Shown here piece after piece: positions 22,127-33,538 of a DNA stretch of 64,000 nucleotides. Each line of letters opens with the position of its first letter. The stretch's first letter is position 1. The notes beneath the pieces were generated by a model. That model was not told the DNA's origin. It was given only the letters and a program-made list of their open reading frames with translations, and did no database searches. Source of the stretch: Azolla caroliniana (lineage: Eukaryota > Polypodiophyta); contig JBHGNT010000014.1 in the NCBI GenBank assembly GCA_043228905.1, positions 9,176,001-9,240,000 of the forward strand. Reading direction: 5' to 3'. Both the position numbers and the translations under genes were made by a program.

Positions 22127-24861
22127 ATGCCGATCTTCATCTCTACTGCCCTACGCCGATGGCTCGTGGAGAAGCGCTTGGATGGTTATATTCGGGTCGC
22201 CGAAGCACCTCCGCACCCGGACGCCATTGACATCGCCAGGCGGCTTAACATCGACACGGTCACAAACTCTTCCATTCGGAAGAAGTTAGACCTATCCTCA
22301 CTAGGCGAAAGACATTTCGAAATACCTCCTACAGAGGTGCTACAACGGTATTTTGGCCCATACTCATCCTCCGCCAAAGCCTATAGAACAAAACAGATTC
22401 TGAATCCCTTCTTCCGTGAAGTGGCCAAGTTCCTACTGGAAGTAGGCTGCGTCCATGTCAATGCTTACGGGATGCCTAAACAGAAGGCGGGCATCATTAT
22501 CGACACCTTTGAGGGGCGTACAGTCAACTGGGGGGTCATTACAGGGCCGACGTTAAGGGAAGGCTTGCATGCGTACCAAGCAGGCAAAAAGCTCAGGCCA
22601 ATCATCCAACAATACCTTACGGTACTATTTCCACCCCGAGGCCTACCAGCACCACAGCTCAGCAACCAAGCCACAGCCCCGCCCCGCTCCGCGAAACGCA
22701 GGTTAGCGGCCCCAGAGTGGGAGGAGGAACCCCAACCGGCCCAACCAGACCCAAGGACAACACCTCCGACCGACCAACCGGATACACGGGCGACGCAGGA
22801 GGAACATCCGAGACATCCCATGGAGGCAGCCCCAGAACCAGACACCGAAGCATGGGGGGAAATCCCTAGACCCAAACGGCGCAGAATGGATAGAAAGGAT
22901 GGGCGGGGGTTGGTAAAAAACGCCCCCACAGATCCGGAGGCACCGACTGCAAGCGAAGGCCCCGCAACAGCAGAGCCGAATACCACCTTCAAAATCATCC
23001 GGGAGCCGCGGTCGATTATTACGACTCAGTCCTAGCGAGGGAAAGCCGTATTGATGGTGGAAAGCGAGGTTTTGGCATATCCGAATATTCCGGATACGGC
23101 CCACGTATTCAGCGCTCTCTTGTAGTTCGGTACCTCTTTCGAGCTCATGGAGTTCCTGGCAACACAACAGGTCAAAGCCGCCTAACGCATGGCCGTGGAG
23201 CATGCGGAACGATAGATGATAGAGCGCGCCCTAACACAAACAACGGAGAGCGACGATGAGGACCAACTAGCCAGGGTCGGCAGACAGAGGAACGCTGGGG
23301 TACGGCGAGTAGGGATGGAGATACCACCCTTAAACATGGCCCTAGTCGAAGTCCATCGGGAACTGGCAAAGGTCAGCACGGGCACCAAGGAGATGGCCAT
23401 AAAAAATAAGAATGTCTGGAAGAAGGTTAAACTGACCGAAGCCGAACTACAAAAGGCCAACGCATGCATCGCGGAGTTAGAAGCTCATACGACTACGGCG
23501 CAACACGAAACCCCGCCACCGAACCATGTTATCGACGCTCTCAAAGAAGAAATCGAGGCTCAGACCGCCATCGCCTCAAAAGCAAAAAGGGTCATGCAGC
23601 TAGCGGAATCCGAAATTGATCGTCAATCCTCCGATAGAGAAAAGGAGATACGGGCTAACGGACGAAAGGCCGTAAAAACGCTGGAAGAGAAACTAGCTAC
23701 GGAGGTGGCTCACCACATCCAGACAAAAGACGACAACGCCCAATTACGAGAGGACGCGAAGAAATCAGAGTCGGCAATAGCGGGACTTCGGGCCTTATTA
23801 GAGAAAAAGAAGGTATGGTTCGATGAACAGTTGGTAGTCGAACAAGACAGAAGGCATCAACTCGAAATCCGCCTAAACAATGAAATGGGGAAATTAGAAA
23901 AACAGCATGAAAAGGAATCCCAGCTGTGGTCGGGCCTGAAGGCCACGTATGAGGAAGCGGCAGCCGTTAAACAGCAGGAAATCGTGAATCTCCAGAGTCG
24001 ATGGAAGACGCACGCAACCGCTGCCAGGCCATCACGGATAACGTGCGCATCCTTCTCCAAACCGACCGGGAAAGGTTCACAGCGCAATTGAAAACAGCGT
24101 TGGACAAAGGATAGATGTCGTGGGCAACCCAAGCAGCGGAATTGCACGCGTATCGTGCGGACTAGGAGAACCGGCGGAAAGACGGCCGAGGGTTTTATAA
24201 GCTAAACGAGGAGAGCATTGCGACCGTACGGGAGGACCTAGCGCAAGACTATCACGCGTTAGCAGACCCACACTCTGAAGAACTCGCACAACTCCTAGAT
24301 GATTTTGGTGAAAGTCAAGAGGAGCTATTTCACCAAATCACACAAACCGGCAACACGCACACAAACGAGGAACCCAGCGAGACACCAATTCCGGTCACAG
24401 CCGAAGAAGAGGAACCTCAGGACCGATCACCAGCGAGGACAACGGGGGAGAATAGCGGGGACGAACGAGTGAAGTTCCCCACAAGACCAGACGGCGAAAC
24501 GATTAACCAACAAAAGGTCCAGCCCACACCATCTTCAGAAAACGCGGAAAAGAGTGCGGACCAGGCGGAATCCCCGCCCCACGCCTAGGGACACACAAAA
24601 ACGGCCAACACCGTGGAGGACGTAACAATAGAGGCGGAGCAACAGCCGACTGCAAGCACGCTACCGGCAGAGCCCAGGCCACGAACTCAAGAAGAGCCCA
24701 CCGTACCCGGACCACCCGCGCACGGCGAAGGCGACTCCGGGAGAAACCAGGCCGACCATGCAGAGGAGCCGCACCATGATGCACCTACGACCCCTACATC
24801 AACTCCGGCCGAGGACACCACAACAGAGCCGAACATCCGGGGCATTTTGGAAGAAGATTAA
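22127..24861 (+). pseudogene. Element E third ORF: conserved N-domain, acidic linker, coiled coil
   Basis: Function unknown. The ATG at 22127 (MPIFISTALRRW) begins a domain of about 170 residues shared with element D. A Pro/Glu-rich linker with basic clusters (RPKRRRMDRK) follows to about 23030. A long coiled coil with many Glu, Lys, Ala and Gln residues runs from about 23220 to 24250, then an acidic Thr/Pro-rich end with final residues ILEED (stop 24859-24861). The segment AELHAYRAD.ENRRKDGRGFY matches AELQLLRADVENRRKEGDDCY in D. Stops occur at 23033, near 23127, 23182 and 23212, near 24163 and near 24585, and the frame changes near 24000. There is no membrane segment and no enzyme motif. 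Its place matches where env sits in some Ty3 elements, but its content does not. Confidence 0.75.
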
Positions 24862-24908
24862 TGGGATGGGTCCAACGTGCAAAGGCACTGTCCCACAGGC
24901 GTGCTAGG

Positions 24909-25350
24909 TGTTGTCCGCCGGAATAGTAACCGACGGCCAAAAGCGTAGGAATAAGAAACTATATAAAGCGTAATGTATGTAACGGTTCACGCGGGGAAGC
25001 GTGAACAGCTAATTAGACCCTGCATATATAAAAGGCAGAAAACCTCGTAAGGAGGTGCGTGTAAGTTTTGGGAAATGTAAAAGAACGCATGATAATAGAA
25101 TATTATCTTCTCTGAGTTTCTGTGTATAGCTACGGCTAATTCAGTGTCTGTGTCTCGGATACGTAATCGTAGTAGTACGTAAGCACAACCCATGATAAGG
25201 AGTCGGTTGTAGCCGTCTCCCCTTACACACAGAGGAATCACAGAGGTTCTCTTCTTACGTAGTACGATTAAGCTTTTTTCGTTGTTCCACACCCACCTTG
25301 GGGTCTAGGTCGAACGACTGACCACGGACCGTGTTTCCTAAGGGGCAACA
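24909..25350 (+). repeat. Element E 3' LTR
   Basis: 442 bp, TGTTGTCC...GGGCAACA, followed by the target duplication gacac (25351-25355). Its match to the 5' LTR defines the element ends. Confidence 0.92.
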
Positions 25351-25355
25351 GACAC

Positions 25356-25391
25356 CCTGTGTTAGGCTGTTGTCCGGCCCTAGGATTAACA
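25356..25391 (+). repeat. Element D 3' LTR, right part
   Basis: The last 36 bases of the D LTR after the E insertion, ending ggattaaca. The end is inferred from TGTTA/TAACA symmetry with 15532. Confidence 0.5.
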
Positions 25392-26424
25392 CACTCTCAC
25401 TTACAACTATCTTCAACAACCCCTTTTTTCTTTCTTTCTTTTTACCAACTACTTTTGACTTAGCTATATTTATACCCATATATATTGACTCGGGCTATTT
25501 ATAAATATAGCTCAGAGTCAGCTTCAGTCATTAGTCAAGTTGAATATCGATCAATTTTCTCTCTAGTGGGAGTTTAGACTACTCCTAACGATCCGATTCT
25601 TTGTGCAATATCTGAATTCCGATTCGGACAAGCCAGCTATCGTCCGACTCTTAATTGTCTATTATCTTTCTATGTATGCCTTCTCTTGAACAGGTACACT
25701 ACCATATCTCCACCCTATGCTTTCTTGCTAACTCCATAATAAGATCCACACATGCGTTTGCATCAGTCGACCAACCTCACATAGCAATAGTTGACAAAGA
25801 TACACACAATGTCCACACAAACAACCACCGTCCATAAACAGTGTCAGGATTCGATGGACAAGCTACATGAAGTAATAGCCAAAACGATAAGAAATAAATA
25901 ATAGCAATCAAACACACAACAATTATACGTAGAAACCCAAATCAGGGAAAAAACCATAGGACCCTTAGGGTACTAGAACTTCCATTATAACTCAGTTTAC
26001 AAGTGGGTACAATTTCCCCTACATATCATAGAGGAATACACAATCATCTAGGCAACAACTTGGGCAACAATATTCATCCAACAAGATGGAACAAGAAGAA
26101 GAAGAGCATGAGACACAAATCAGTAAAACCTAACTTAGAGGACAAGAAACCATCCAACCGTTGGATGTGAGTTTCTTGACGGCAAGAACAAACCCCACTA
26201 AATTTCAGCCCAAAATGAAGTCGTATGGTCGTTGATCGGAGCATATCGAATTAAGTACACAAACATCCTTTAGTATAAATCAAATCAAATCATTGTCACC
26301 ATATTTTAAACCATTTGACTAAGTAATCTTCGATTGACATCTGTTTGCCAAAATACTATGTTGTACTTCATGTATCTCGACTTTGTAAACAAGAAATTAT
26401 TATATATGCATGACTCTCATGCCA
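25392..26424 (-). other. No gene; LTR-like remnants on the minus strand
   Basis: The stretch 25440-25520 (tatatttataccc, ggctatttataaatatag) resembles the TATA/R region of the minus-strand solo LTR at 28480-28540. A second LTR-like piece starts tgtcaggattcg at about 25851 and contains tagaaacccaaatcagggaa, the mirror of a common copia U5 motif. Ends and target duplications were not found, so these are possible remnants only. Confidence 0.35.
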
Positions 26425-26931
26425 TGATCTCTCTCTCTCTCTCTGCAGTGTAACGGCTCTCTCTGCCGTTGTTGTCGCTGTCGTTGCCATCGTCGTCGTC
26501 GTCTGCTCTCTCTCTCTCTCTCGCTTCCTCGTCTCTGTGTAACGGCTCTCTTTGCCGCTGTTGTCGCCGTTTAGTGTCGTTGTCATCGCCGTCGCCGTCG
26601 TCTGCAGCCGTTGCCTGCTGCCGACTGTTGCTGTCGTCGTCCGACGACTACCGCTGTCTGTGGCCGTCGCCGCCTGCTACCGTCTGCAGCCGTCTTCTGC
26701 CGTCTGCTACCGTCGTTTGACGACTACCGCCGTCACCGTCGCCGTCGCGGGGTGTTTCTTCTCCGTTTTCTCTTGACATTGTGAAGTGCCATTTTCTTGA
26801 CGAGTTCGTGGGTGGGTTCTTTTGGTGTGCTCGTCGCGTGCTACAAAATGCCGATGTGATTGTGACATACACACAAACCCGGCTAAGTCTCGAACCCATT
26901 TATTTTACCTTTTTTTCTTATTGACACCACA
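26425..26931 (+). repeat. LINE 5' region with duplicated TC/CGT-rich unit
   Basis: Two related units start gtgtaacggctctct at about 26448 and 26537, each followed by (CGT)n and (TC)n. Reading frames through it give only Ser/Leu- or Arg/Glu-type low-complexity peptides. Probably the LINE 5' UTR; its true start is not marked by a target duplication I could find. Confidence 0.45.
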
Positions 26932-27726
26932 TTGACGTCTAAACGAACCAAGGAACATAAGGATATACAAGACGAGGCTATAAGTAAGGAGAACTTTTTA
27001 GATATGTTTAATCGTTTAACAAAAATAGAGATGGATATGAAAAAATGGGTGAAAGACACCAAAACCCACAAGAAAAAAGATAGAGAGGAAAAAGACGCCC
27101 TCAAGGCCGAAATAGAACAACTTAAAGTGGAAAACACCGACCTTAAAAAAAAACTTAAGGACATCGAGGTATCTCGAGAAGACGGTGAAATATCCTCTAT
27201 AGAGGATATAAAGGACGAAATTAAAAAAGTTAAAGAGGAAGTTAATAATAACATAGAGTTAGCTAAAACGGGTTGGGTAGATGTGGTTAAAAGAAACATT
27301 AAAAAAGAAATAAAAGATGAAAATATTGTTAATACCACCCTTGAAGAAGAGAAAATGCGTCAGGCCCGACGCTTAAATGTACGTGTCACTGGGCTCAAGG
27401 AAGGTGCACAAACACTTGGGAAAATCTTAGGGTACACAGAGGCCCTACCTATCACCAAAGCATGGAGGGCCGGGTGTGACACAACTAGGAAGAGAGCCTT
27501 AGTACTTCAATTTAAAGACTTAGACTCTAGAATCACTTTCTTTAAGAAGAGACCAATCCTTCAAGGAATGGGTGGGGACCCCATCTATCTCGATGAAGAC
27601 CTCACTAAGATGCAAATTGAGCATCGCAAGAGTTGTATGCCACGAGTTATGCAAGCTCGTAAAGAAGGCCATCGCGCCTTTTACCGAGACGGGCGAGTCA
27701 TCATAAATGATCGCACTACTAATTGA
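26932..27726 (+). pseudogene. LINE ORF1 (coiled coil plus RRM-like nucleic-acid-binding domain)
   Basis: 264 codons are open without interruption from 26932, but that first codon is TTG. The first in-frame ATG is near 27004, so either the start is mutated or the protein is shorter. Residues about 25-115 are a highly charged coiled coil for trimerisation. Residues about 140-250 look like the RRM and C-terminal domain of L1-type ORF1 proteins (RLNVRVTGLKEG, then LQFKDLDSR, then YLDEDLTKMQIEHRK). Such proteins coat the LINE RNA. It ends just before ORF2 starts (27733). Confidence 0.7.
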
Positions 27727-28087
27727 CGGCGTGTGGCCCATGTGACAGAAAGTGCACTTAGGATGACCCTATGGAATTGTAATGGCGCACTCTGGGCACA
27801 CCCCGGCCGCCTAGAGGAGATACTAAAGGTATCTGATATACTTTTCTTGGTAGAAACACATCAGATCTCAAATACAGGACTCCCACGGGTCGAAGGATTC
27901 CGTTGGGAGTCCGCGTTTAGACACCTCACGTCGACACACTACTAGGGGATCTGGAGGTGTCGCGATACTATTTCGTAGAGAGCTACATAATAGGATAGAA
28001 ATAATGAAGATAGACCCAGAAGCTCGTTTTATGTGGGTGAAAGTCTCCACAGGCAAAGACCAGGCAGTATTTTTTGCCATTTGTTAC

Positions 28088-28922
28088 TGTTGAGAACTCG
28101 ACGTTCCTTATGTCCGACGCTCGGCCACAACCGAGATTCTTTTCATACACAGAAAAACAGGTAATGAAACGTGACACAAAGGGGAGAAATGGTACACAGG
28201 AGGTTTACGTGGAAAACCCCAAAATAAGGGAAAAACCACGGCAGCCCACAGGCTGCAAACTGTCACTATGTAGGAATATACAACAGTGAGTTCACTGAGG
28301 CAACGACCTCGTGCTCTCAGATCTTCGCCACAGGCGGCGGTTACAACAGAGGCAACGACCTCGTCTCTCTCTCTCTCTCTCTCTCTGTACAGTTACACGC
28401 TCTATCTTCTTCTTGCACCAACAAGGAAGAATAACAACAACAAAAAAAAACGACACACCTAAAAGTTTGCCCTAAGTCATATTTATACTAATATGACTTT
28501 TCGGCTATTTACAAATGTAGCCTCGATGGGCTCTCAGAAACATATTTACAAATATGTCTCTTCCTCTGGTTCATACCGGGCATGCACCATCCGGCTCTCC
28601 GTAGTCGGGTACTCCCCATCCGGTTCATACCGGGCCTACACCATCCGGCTCTCCGCAGTCGGGTACTCCCCATCCGGTTCATATCGGGCCTACACCATCC
28701 GGCTCTCCGCAGTCGGGTACTCCCCATCAGGTTCATACCGGGCCTACACCATCCGGCTCTCCGCAGTCGGGTACTCCCCATCCGGTTCATACCGGGCCTA
28801 CACCATCCGACTGTCCGCAGTCGGGTACTCCCCATCCGGTTCATACCGTTTCGGCCTCGGCCTTGTTTGTTCGTCGGCACTGTTCTTCTCCCTTCCCATC
28901 CGGAGGGACCTGTCTCCCAACA
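28088..28922 (-). repeat. Solo copia LTR inserted in the LINE endonuclease
   Basis: 835 bp; read on the minus strand it begins TGTTGGGAGACAGGTCCCTCCGG, like the LTRs of elements C and B. Flanks are gttac (28083-28087) and attac (28923-28927), a target duplication with one mismatch. Joining the flanks restores the endonuclease reading AICYFPPKGSRYN. No internal retroelement sequence is present, so it arose by LTR-LTR recombination. It contains five 54-bp repeats. Confidence 0.85.
28565..28847 (-). repeat. 54-bp minisatellite inside the solo LTR (about 5 copies)
   Basis: Units begin ccggttcataccgggcctac and end ggtactccccat. Because 54 is a multiple of 3, the plus strand stays open and reads an 18-residue repeat (GSYRAYTIRLSAVGYSPS). 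That makes an artificial ORF that runs on into the LINE. Confidence 0.85.
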
Positions 28923-31900
28923 ATTACTTTCCCCCAAAAGGATCCCGTTATAATATTGGTGGCTTGGCGAGATTAGTCGATGAAGGAATGCCACATGGGC
29001 CTTCTCCATACGAACCCCTATCAGATGACATAATCCAATATTCTTCCCAAGGAGAAGTATTTCTTGTAGGAGACTTCAATGCGAGAACCCAATCCCGACA
29101 ATGCACAGTATTTCAGATGAATAGAAACCTAGAAATGGTAAATGTTGATCCTTTAGACATAGGCACCACACGTAGATCAAAGGATCAAGGTGCGGACGCC
29201 ACGAGCTTTGGCCATCATCTGCTTGAACTTGGCAGTCGGCACTGGATGGTCATATATAATGGTTTAGCTAAGTGGCTGGGCTCGGAAGAGCTCACATGTT
29301 TCCCACATGGAGGAGGGGAAAGCACAGTTGACTATCTAATAGGGTGCCCTGAAGCTACCCACATGATTAACTCCTTCCGAGTGGACCCATGCCCTATTGG
29401 CGCAGACCATAGTTTCTTATACTTCGAGCTAAAATGTGATATCTCTAAGGTCACCAAGTCTAGTCAACCATGCCATCACACCACAATACATTTCACACAT
29501 GAGCTCTCTGACATATACTCTCAACATGTTCAGGCCCATCTCCCCTCCCTTGATCCCTCCCTACCGTTAGAAAGCCTTAGTACAAAACTCACACACATCC
29601 TTCACTCCGCAGCAGCTAGCAGTTTCCCATATACAAAACACTCAAATCAAGGTAGATCAGGATCAATGCCACAAAATAAATGGTATGATGAGGATTGTAG
29701 GGACTTACATAGACAACTTACAGTATCGCAACTCAATGGTAGTATTACCTCCATACAAGCTCGCAAAGAAATGAGCAAGATGACACGTCATAAGAGACGA
29801 GTGTGGGAGGCATCCCAATATTGGGAACTCTTCCATATGCTCATGAGTAGCGATTGTGCCACGGCATGGAAGAGACTACGGGAGCCAAGAACACAAACAC
29901 CCATCGAAGATCCCGAAACTTGGCACACATATACAGAGAGACTTTACCAAATCCCAAACCAACCACCCATTCCAATGCCTTCCACACCCCGGCCTACCAC
30001 GGGGACACTTTTCACGACCTCTAGGGTCGTGAAGGTCATAATGAAATTACAACATAGGAAGTCCATGGACCACACAGGATTGCGAGCAAAACACATTATA
30101 TATGCGAGAGAGTGCCTAGCTCCCTTGCTAACTCTAATCTTCAATCGTGCCCTTGCAGAGGGTTTTCCACCACAGTGGCCCCCATACATAAAGGGGGGGA
30201 CCCCATGGACCCAAATACATATAGGACCATTATGATAGGCCATACCCTTGCTAAGTTATATGGTGCAGTAATGGAAGCAGAGCTTAGCGACTATATGGAG
30301 ACCGTAAACCTTCGTGCACCTGAACAAGCTGGCTTTAGACGAGCCTTCTCCGCTATTGATCACATCTTCACACTTAGATTCCTAATTGACCAAACTAAGG
30401 CTCGCAAGAAGAAATTATATTGCTGTTTTGTGGACTTCCGCAAAGCCTTTGATACAGTCCCTAGAGAGCGGTTGTTTGATAGACTTAAAAGCTTGAGGAT
30501 ACCAGATGATATGGTATGGGCCATCTACGCACTATATGAACAAGTGTCCGGGTGTGTCCGATGCCCAAGTAGCCTATCTAATCGTTTCACTAGCACTATT
30601 GGTGTAAAACAAGGTTGCCCCCTATCACTGACACTTTTTGGGATCTACATTGATGAGATCACAGATTTTATTGCTCGTGAGGGAGGCACCGGAGTGGTCC
30701 TTGGGGATACGCAGGTTCGTATCTTGCTCTATGCGGATGACATAGTTTTGCTCTCTGAATCCGAACACGACCTACAAAGGCACCTTAATGCCTTAGATGA
30801 CTTTTGTGTACAACGAGGATTGGTAGTGAATCTAGGGAAAACGAAAGTTCTTATCTTCCACACATCGGCCCAAGTTAGAGCTAAGTGTCACCTAACTATC
30901 TCCCATAGCCCAGTCGAGGTGGTTGGATCATACGTCTATCTCGGAGTCACTTTTAGTGCCCGCTCAGGTAAATTTTCGATGACACAGGCAACGAAGGATA
31001 GACTCACGAGAGGACATGCATCCCTCTCACTCCTAGAGAGACAATGCAACCAAGCACACTTTCAAGAGCCACAGACTAAAGGGTGGCTCTTTGACTCATT
31101 AGTGACCCCCTCCCTCATGTATGCATCAACGGTTTGGGCTCCAGGATTACCATCTTTCATGTGGACGCAATTAGAGAGACCATTGGTGATGATGCTATCA
31201 CGCCAACTCCGAAGCAAATCGACTGTACCACATGACATTATTAGGGCTGAGTTCACGTTACCCCCAATGTTAGTAGAGGCACTTTTTCAACTTGTAGTCT
31301 TCATTCACAGGATACATAGCCAACCACATGATAGAATATCTCATCAAGCCTTTAAGGCCTCTCGATCATTGTATGAGTCCGGCTATACTAGCTCATGCTA
31401 TGGCATGATGGTGAGTTGGCTTCTTGCGAATGGTCTAGACATTAATCACCTACCTCCCCTTAGGTACAACCACACGAGTGATAACACTTTAATCTCTCAT
31501 GAGGACCGCAATAAAGTAATATGCCAAGAAATATGGCAAATTTACACTCGGTGTAAATGGATCACCCCACTAGAGCCACTCCCATCTAAAATGTTGTACT
31601 ATAAGAAACACTTCATGCACTTCTCTTAGTTAGGTTTTATCACACGGCCAAAATATCTAGATGTATTCTTACCACATGCACTAAGGGTTGCCATTGGACA
31701 ACTTAGAATATCATCTCACCAACTTGAGATTGAGAATGGCCGTACTAGTGGAGTCCCTAGGGAGGAAAGGATATGTAGGTTATGTCACATAGAGACAGAG
31801 GATGAGTACCACTTTACATGCAAGTGTCCAACCTATGCCGAGATAAGGGCAAAATACCAAGATATACTTGGTTCGTCTCCCACCCTCCCCAAACTATTAG

Positions 31901-32297
31901 ATACTCTAGATATAAAGAAATTAGGCAAATACATTCTAGAGCTAAAACAACACAGAGAGAATAAGTTACAAAATGTTGACAATAATGTTGCTAATGATCA
32001 CGAACATGTAACAAATGAAGTTTTACAGGAACAGGAGGAGACAACGAATGCCGACACACTTGCACCACTCGGCCTTTCCATTGATGAGGCAGAAAACCAG
32101 AGAAGAACCAGACGTCCTCAGGTGCCGGGTTTCAAAGCAACTCGACGTGATGTGGAAGCAATATTGGAAATAAGGGAACGTGAGCTACACCACCTAGAGG
32201 CCATGGCTAGGGCACTCTCTACATTGGAACCATGGGTCACACCCACATCAAGACCCTTTGACCCCCCACTTCTTTTCGAGAGGCTTGGGTGGAAATA

Positions 32298-32482
32298 AAA
32301 TTAGGCTTAGTGTATAGTCACTTTCGAGTATACTATGTATTGTACACTACTAGAACTCCTTTAGTTTAAGTTCTATTTTTTACTTTATTTTATTTTAGTT
32401 ATGATGACTGGATAAATACTCTTTTGTTGTAAACCAATTGTCTCATGGGCCAAATTTGGCCTTAGAAGACGTTAATATATCT
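32298..32482 (+). other. LINE 3' UTR with terminal hairpin
   Basis: AT-rich 3' UTR. Near its end is the perfect palindrome GGCCAAATTTGGCC (32448-32461), followed by agaagacgttaatatat and a TTTC/TC tail. The same hairpin position recurs in two other LINE ends (32713-32728, 37452-37466), so it is likely the RNA structure recognised by the LINE RT. Confidence 0.6.
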
Positions 32483-32483
32483 T

Positions 32484-32562
<79 letters not shown>
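32483..32562. repeat. (TC)n microsatellite
   Basis: About 80 bases of nearly pure TC with two TTTC interruptions. It follows the LINE 3' end directly and may be its expanded tail. Confidence 0.9.
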
Positions 32563-32565
<3 letters not shown>

Positions 32566-32689
32566 TCGATCGAGCCCAATCTTTGCATGAATTCCTCTCA
32601 CAACCACAATGTGCACTCTCGATTGCAACATTCATTGGTAAAGTTCTTGAACATAGAGAGTCACTACTCACTTTCACACGTATCACGTG

Positions 32690-32766
32690 AAATGTAATAT
32701 TTTTGGTCTCATAGGTCATATTTGACCTCCGAAGACGATAATATAATCTATCTATCTATCTATCTC
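32690..32766 (+). mobile_element. 5'-truncated LINE 3' end with (ATCT)n tail
   Basis: ttggtctcataggtcatatttgacct... aligns with the LINE end at 32440-32480, including a hairpin (32713-32728) whose stem differs by paired changes. It ends in a TATC repeat. Probably a short dead insertion of the same or a related LINE, or a SINE sharing its tail. Confidence 0.55.
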
Positions 32767-33538
32767 TCCCCTCTAGAGTACGATGATCCACACCCTCATT
32801 CTCTTCATCCTCCTTATTACATTTGTTGAGCTTCTGAGGGTTGTGATAAGGTTCCTCAATAAGTTCTAAATGTCATTTCAATTATTTGCCTCTCCTTCAT
32901 TGATGAGCTTCAATTTTGAGGGTTGTTTAATCTCTTTTACATTCTCTCGCAATGATGAATTATTGAGCCAATAACATTGTAACATAATCGAATATGGTGA
33001 CATGCAACGACATCAAAGATGTGATGTTGTTAGATCTATTCTCCCATTGCTTTTGCTCATTGCTAAATAACCTTGTAGACTTGCAAGAACATCCCAACAA
33101 CATAGATAAACATTGAAGAAGAAGAATATGACAATTGTAAACTTGAAACTTGTAAAAGAAGATTATAGATAGTAGCTGACATGGTAGAGGGAACAATCAA
33201 AATAGAAATCGGTATCCTTTGCCATTTTCTTTTTAAATAATTTGTCTGTTGTTTGAACTATGAGTTTGAAATACACCATCACATATACATACTACCAATC
33301 CCCCAAAGCTTCAAAGGAAGCAAGAAATATTTATATTACTAGAGATACTAGAAATTTTGTTGAATAAAAAGAATGACTTGCAACATGAAAATATTTTGTG
33401 ATATGACAAATCATCTGTGCAATAAGTATGAGGGGGGTGAATGCATTTTGATGGCGTTTGAATGCATTTACTAAATGATAATGATGAGCATATGTATGCT
33501 TGGAAAATGTCTTATTTTGTTATCGCCCACAAGTTATC
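32767..33538. other. Non-coding AT-rich spacer, part of a segmental duplication
   Basis: No gene seen. The part from about 33060 to 33430 aligns loosely with 40900-41225 (gaaacttgtaaaagaag, tttgaaatacaccatc, tgacaaatc.tctgtgcaataag). It is the 3' flank of the hydroxylase gene in the duplicated block. Confidence 0.45.

Larger units (their letters stand above)
15958..25350 (+). mobile_element. Complete Tat-like Ty3/gypsy element E with third ORF
   Basis: 9393 bp bounded by two 442-bp LTRs and a perfect 5-bp target duplication, gacac at 15953-15957 and 25351-25355. The order is LTR, leader with a putative primer-binding site, gag-protease-RT-RNase H-integrase in one frame, spacer, third ORF, LTR. 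By eye the LTRs differ at about 16 sites (about 3.6%). It is inserted inside the 3' LTR of the related element D. I call it Tat/Athila-like from the protease and RT wording and from the extra ORF after integrase. A domain search is needed to fix the clade. Confidence 0.9.
27733..32297 (+). pseudogene. LINE ORF2: AP endonuclease, reverse transcriptase, Cys-His motif
   Basis: Endonuclease: WNCNG (about 27778) and VETH (about 27850), then after a frameshift near 27935 GSGGVAILFRRE. After the solo LTR come VGDFNAR (near 29058) and GADHSF (near 29400), the expected catalytic Asn, Glu, Asp and His sites. RT: GLRAKHI (30080), frameshift at the G run near 30195, then CCFVDFRKAFDT, GVKQGCPLS and catalytic YADD (near 30730). 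The main frame stops at TAG 31627-31629 but continues in frame to 32297 with a CRLCHIETEDEYHFTCKC motif (near 31780) and a charged end. Two frameshifts and one stop make it inactive. Confidence 0.85.
26425..32482 (+). mobile_element. LINE (non-LTR retrotransposon), nearly full length, inactive
   Basis: Order: C/T- and CGTCGT-rich 5' region (26425-26930), ORF1, ORF2 (endonuclease, RT, Cys-His motif), AT-rich 3' UTR with a hairpin, then a tail of TTTC/TC repeats rather than poly(A). A solo LTR (28088-28922) interrupts ORF2. With it removed ORF2 still has one frameshift in the endonuclease, one before RT, and one stop near the end. Clade assignment needs an RT tree. The RT wording (YCCFVDFRKAFDTVPR, GVKQGCPLS) is of a type I recall from seed-free plants. 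Confidence 0.85.

Noticed and set aside
22127-24861. Envelope-like gene in element E
   Set aside because: Position fits, but there is no signal peptide, transmembrane helix or cysteine pattern; the ORF is coiled coil with acidic linkers.
28493-30235. A 580-codon ORF with five 18-residue repeats at its N-terminus
   Set aside because: It is a chance fusion: the 54-bp LTR minisatellite reads on into the LINE endonuclease frame. The two parts have different origins and a defined insertion border at 28922.
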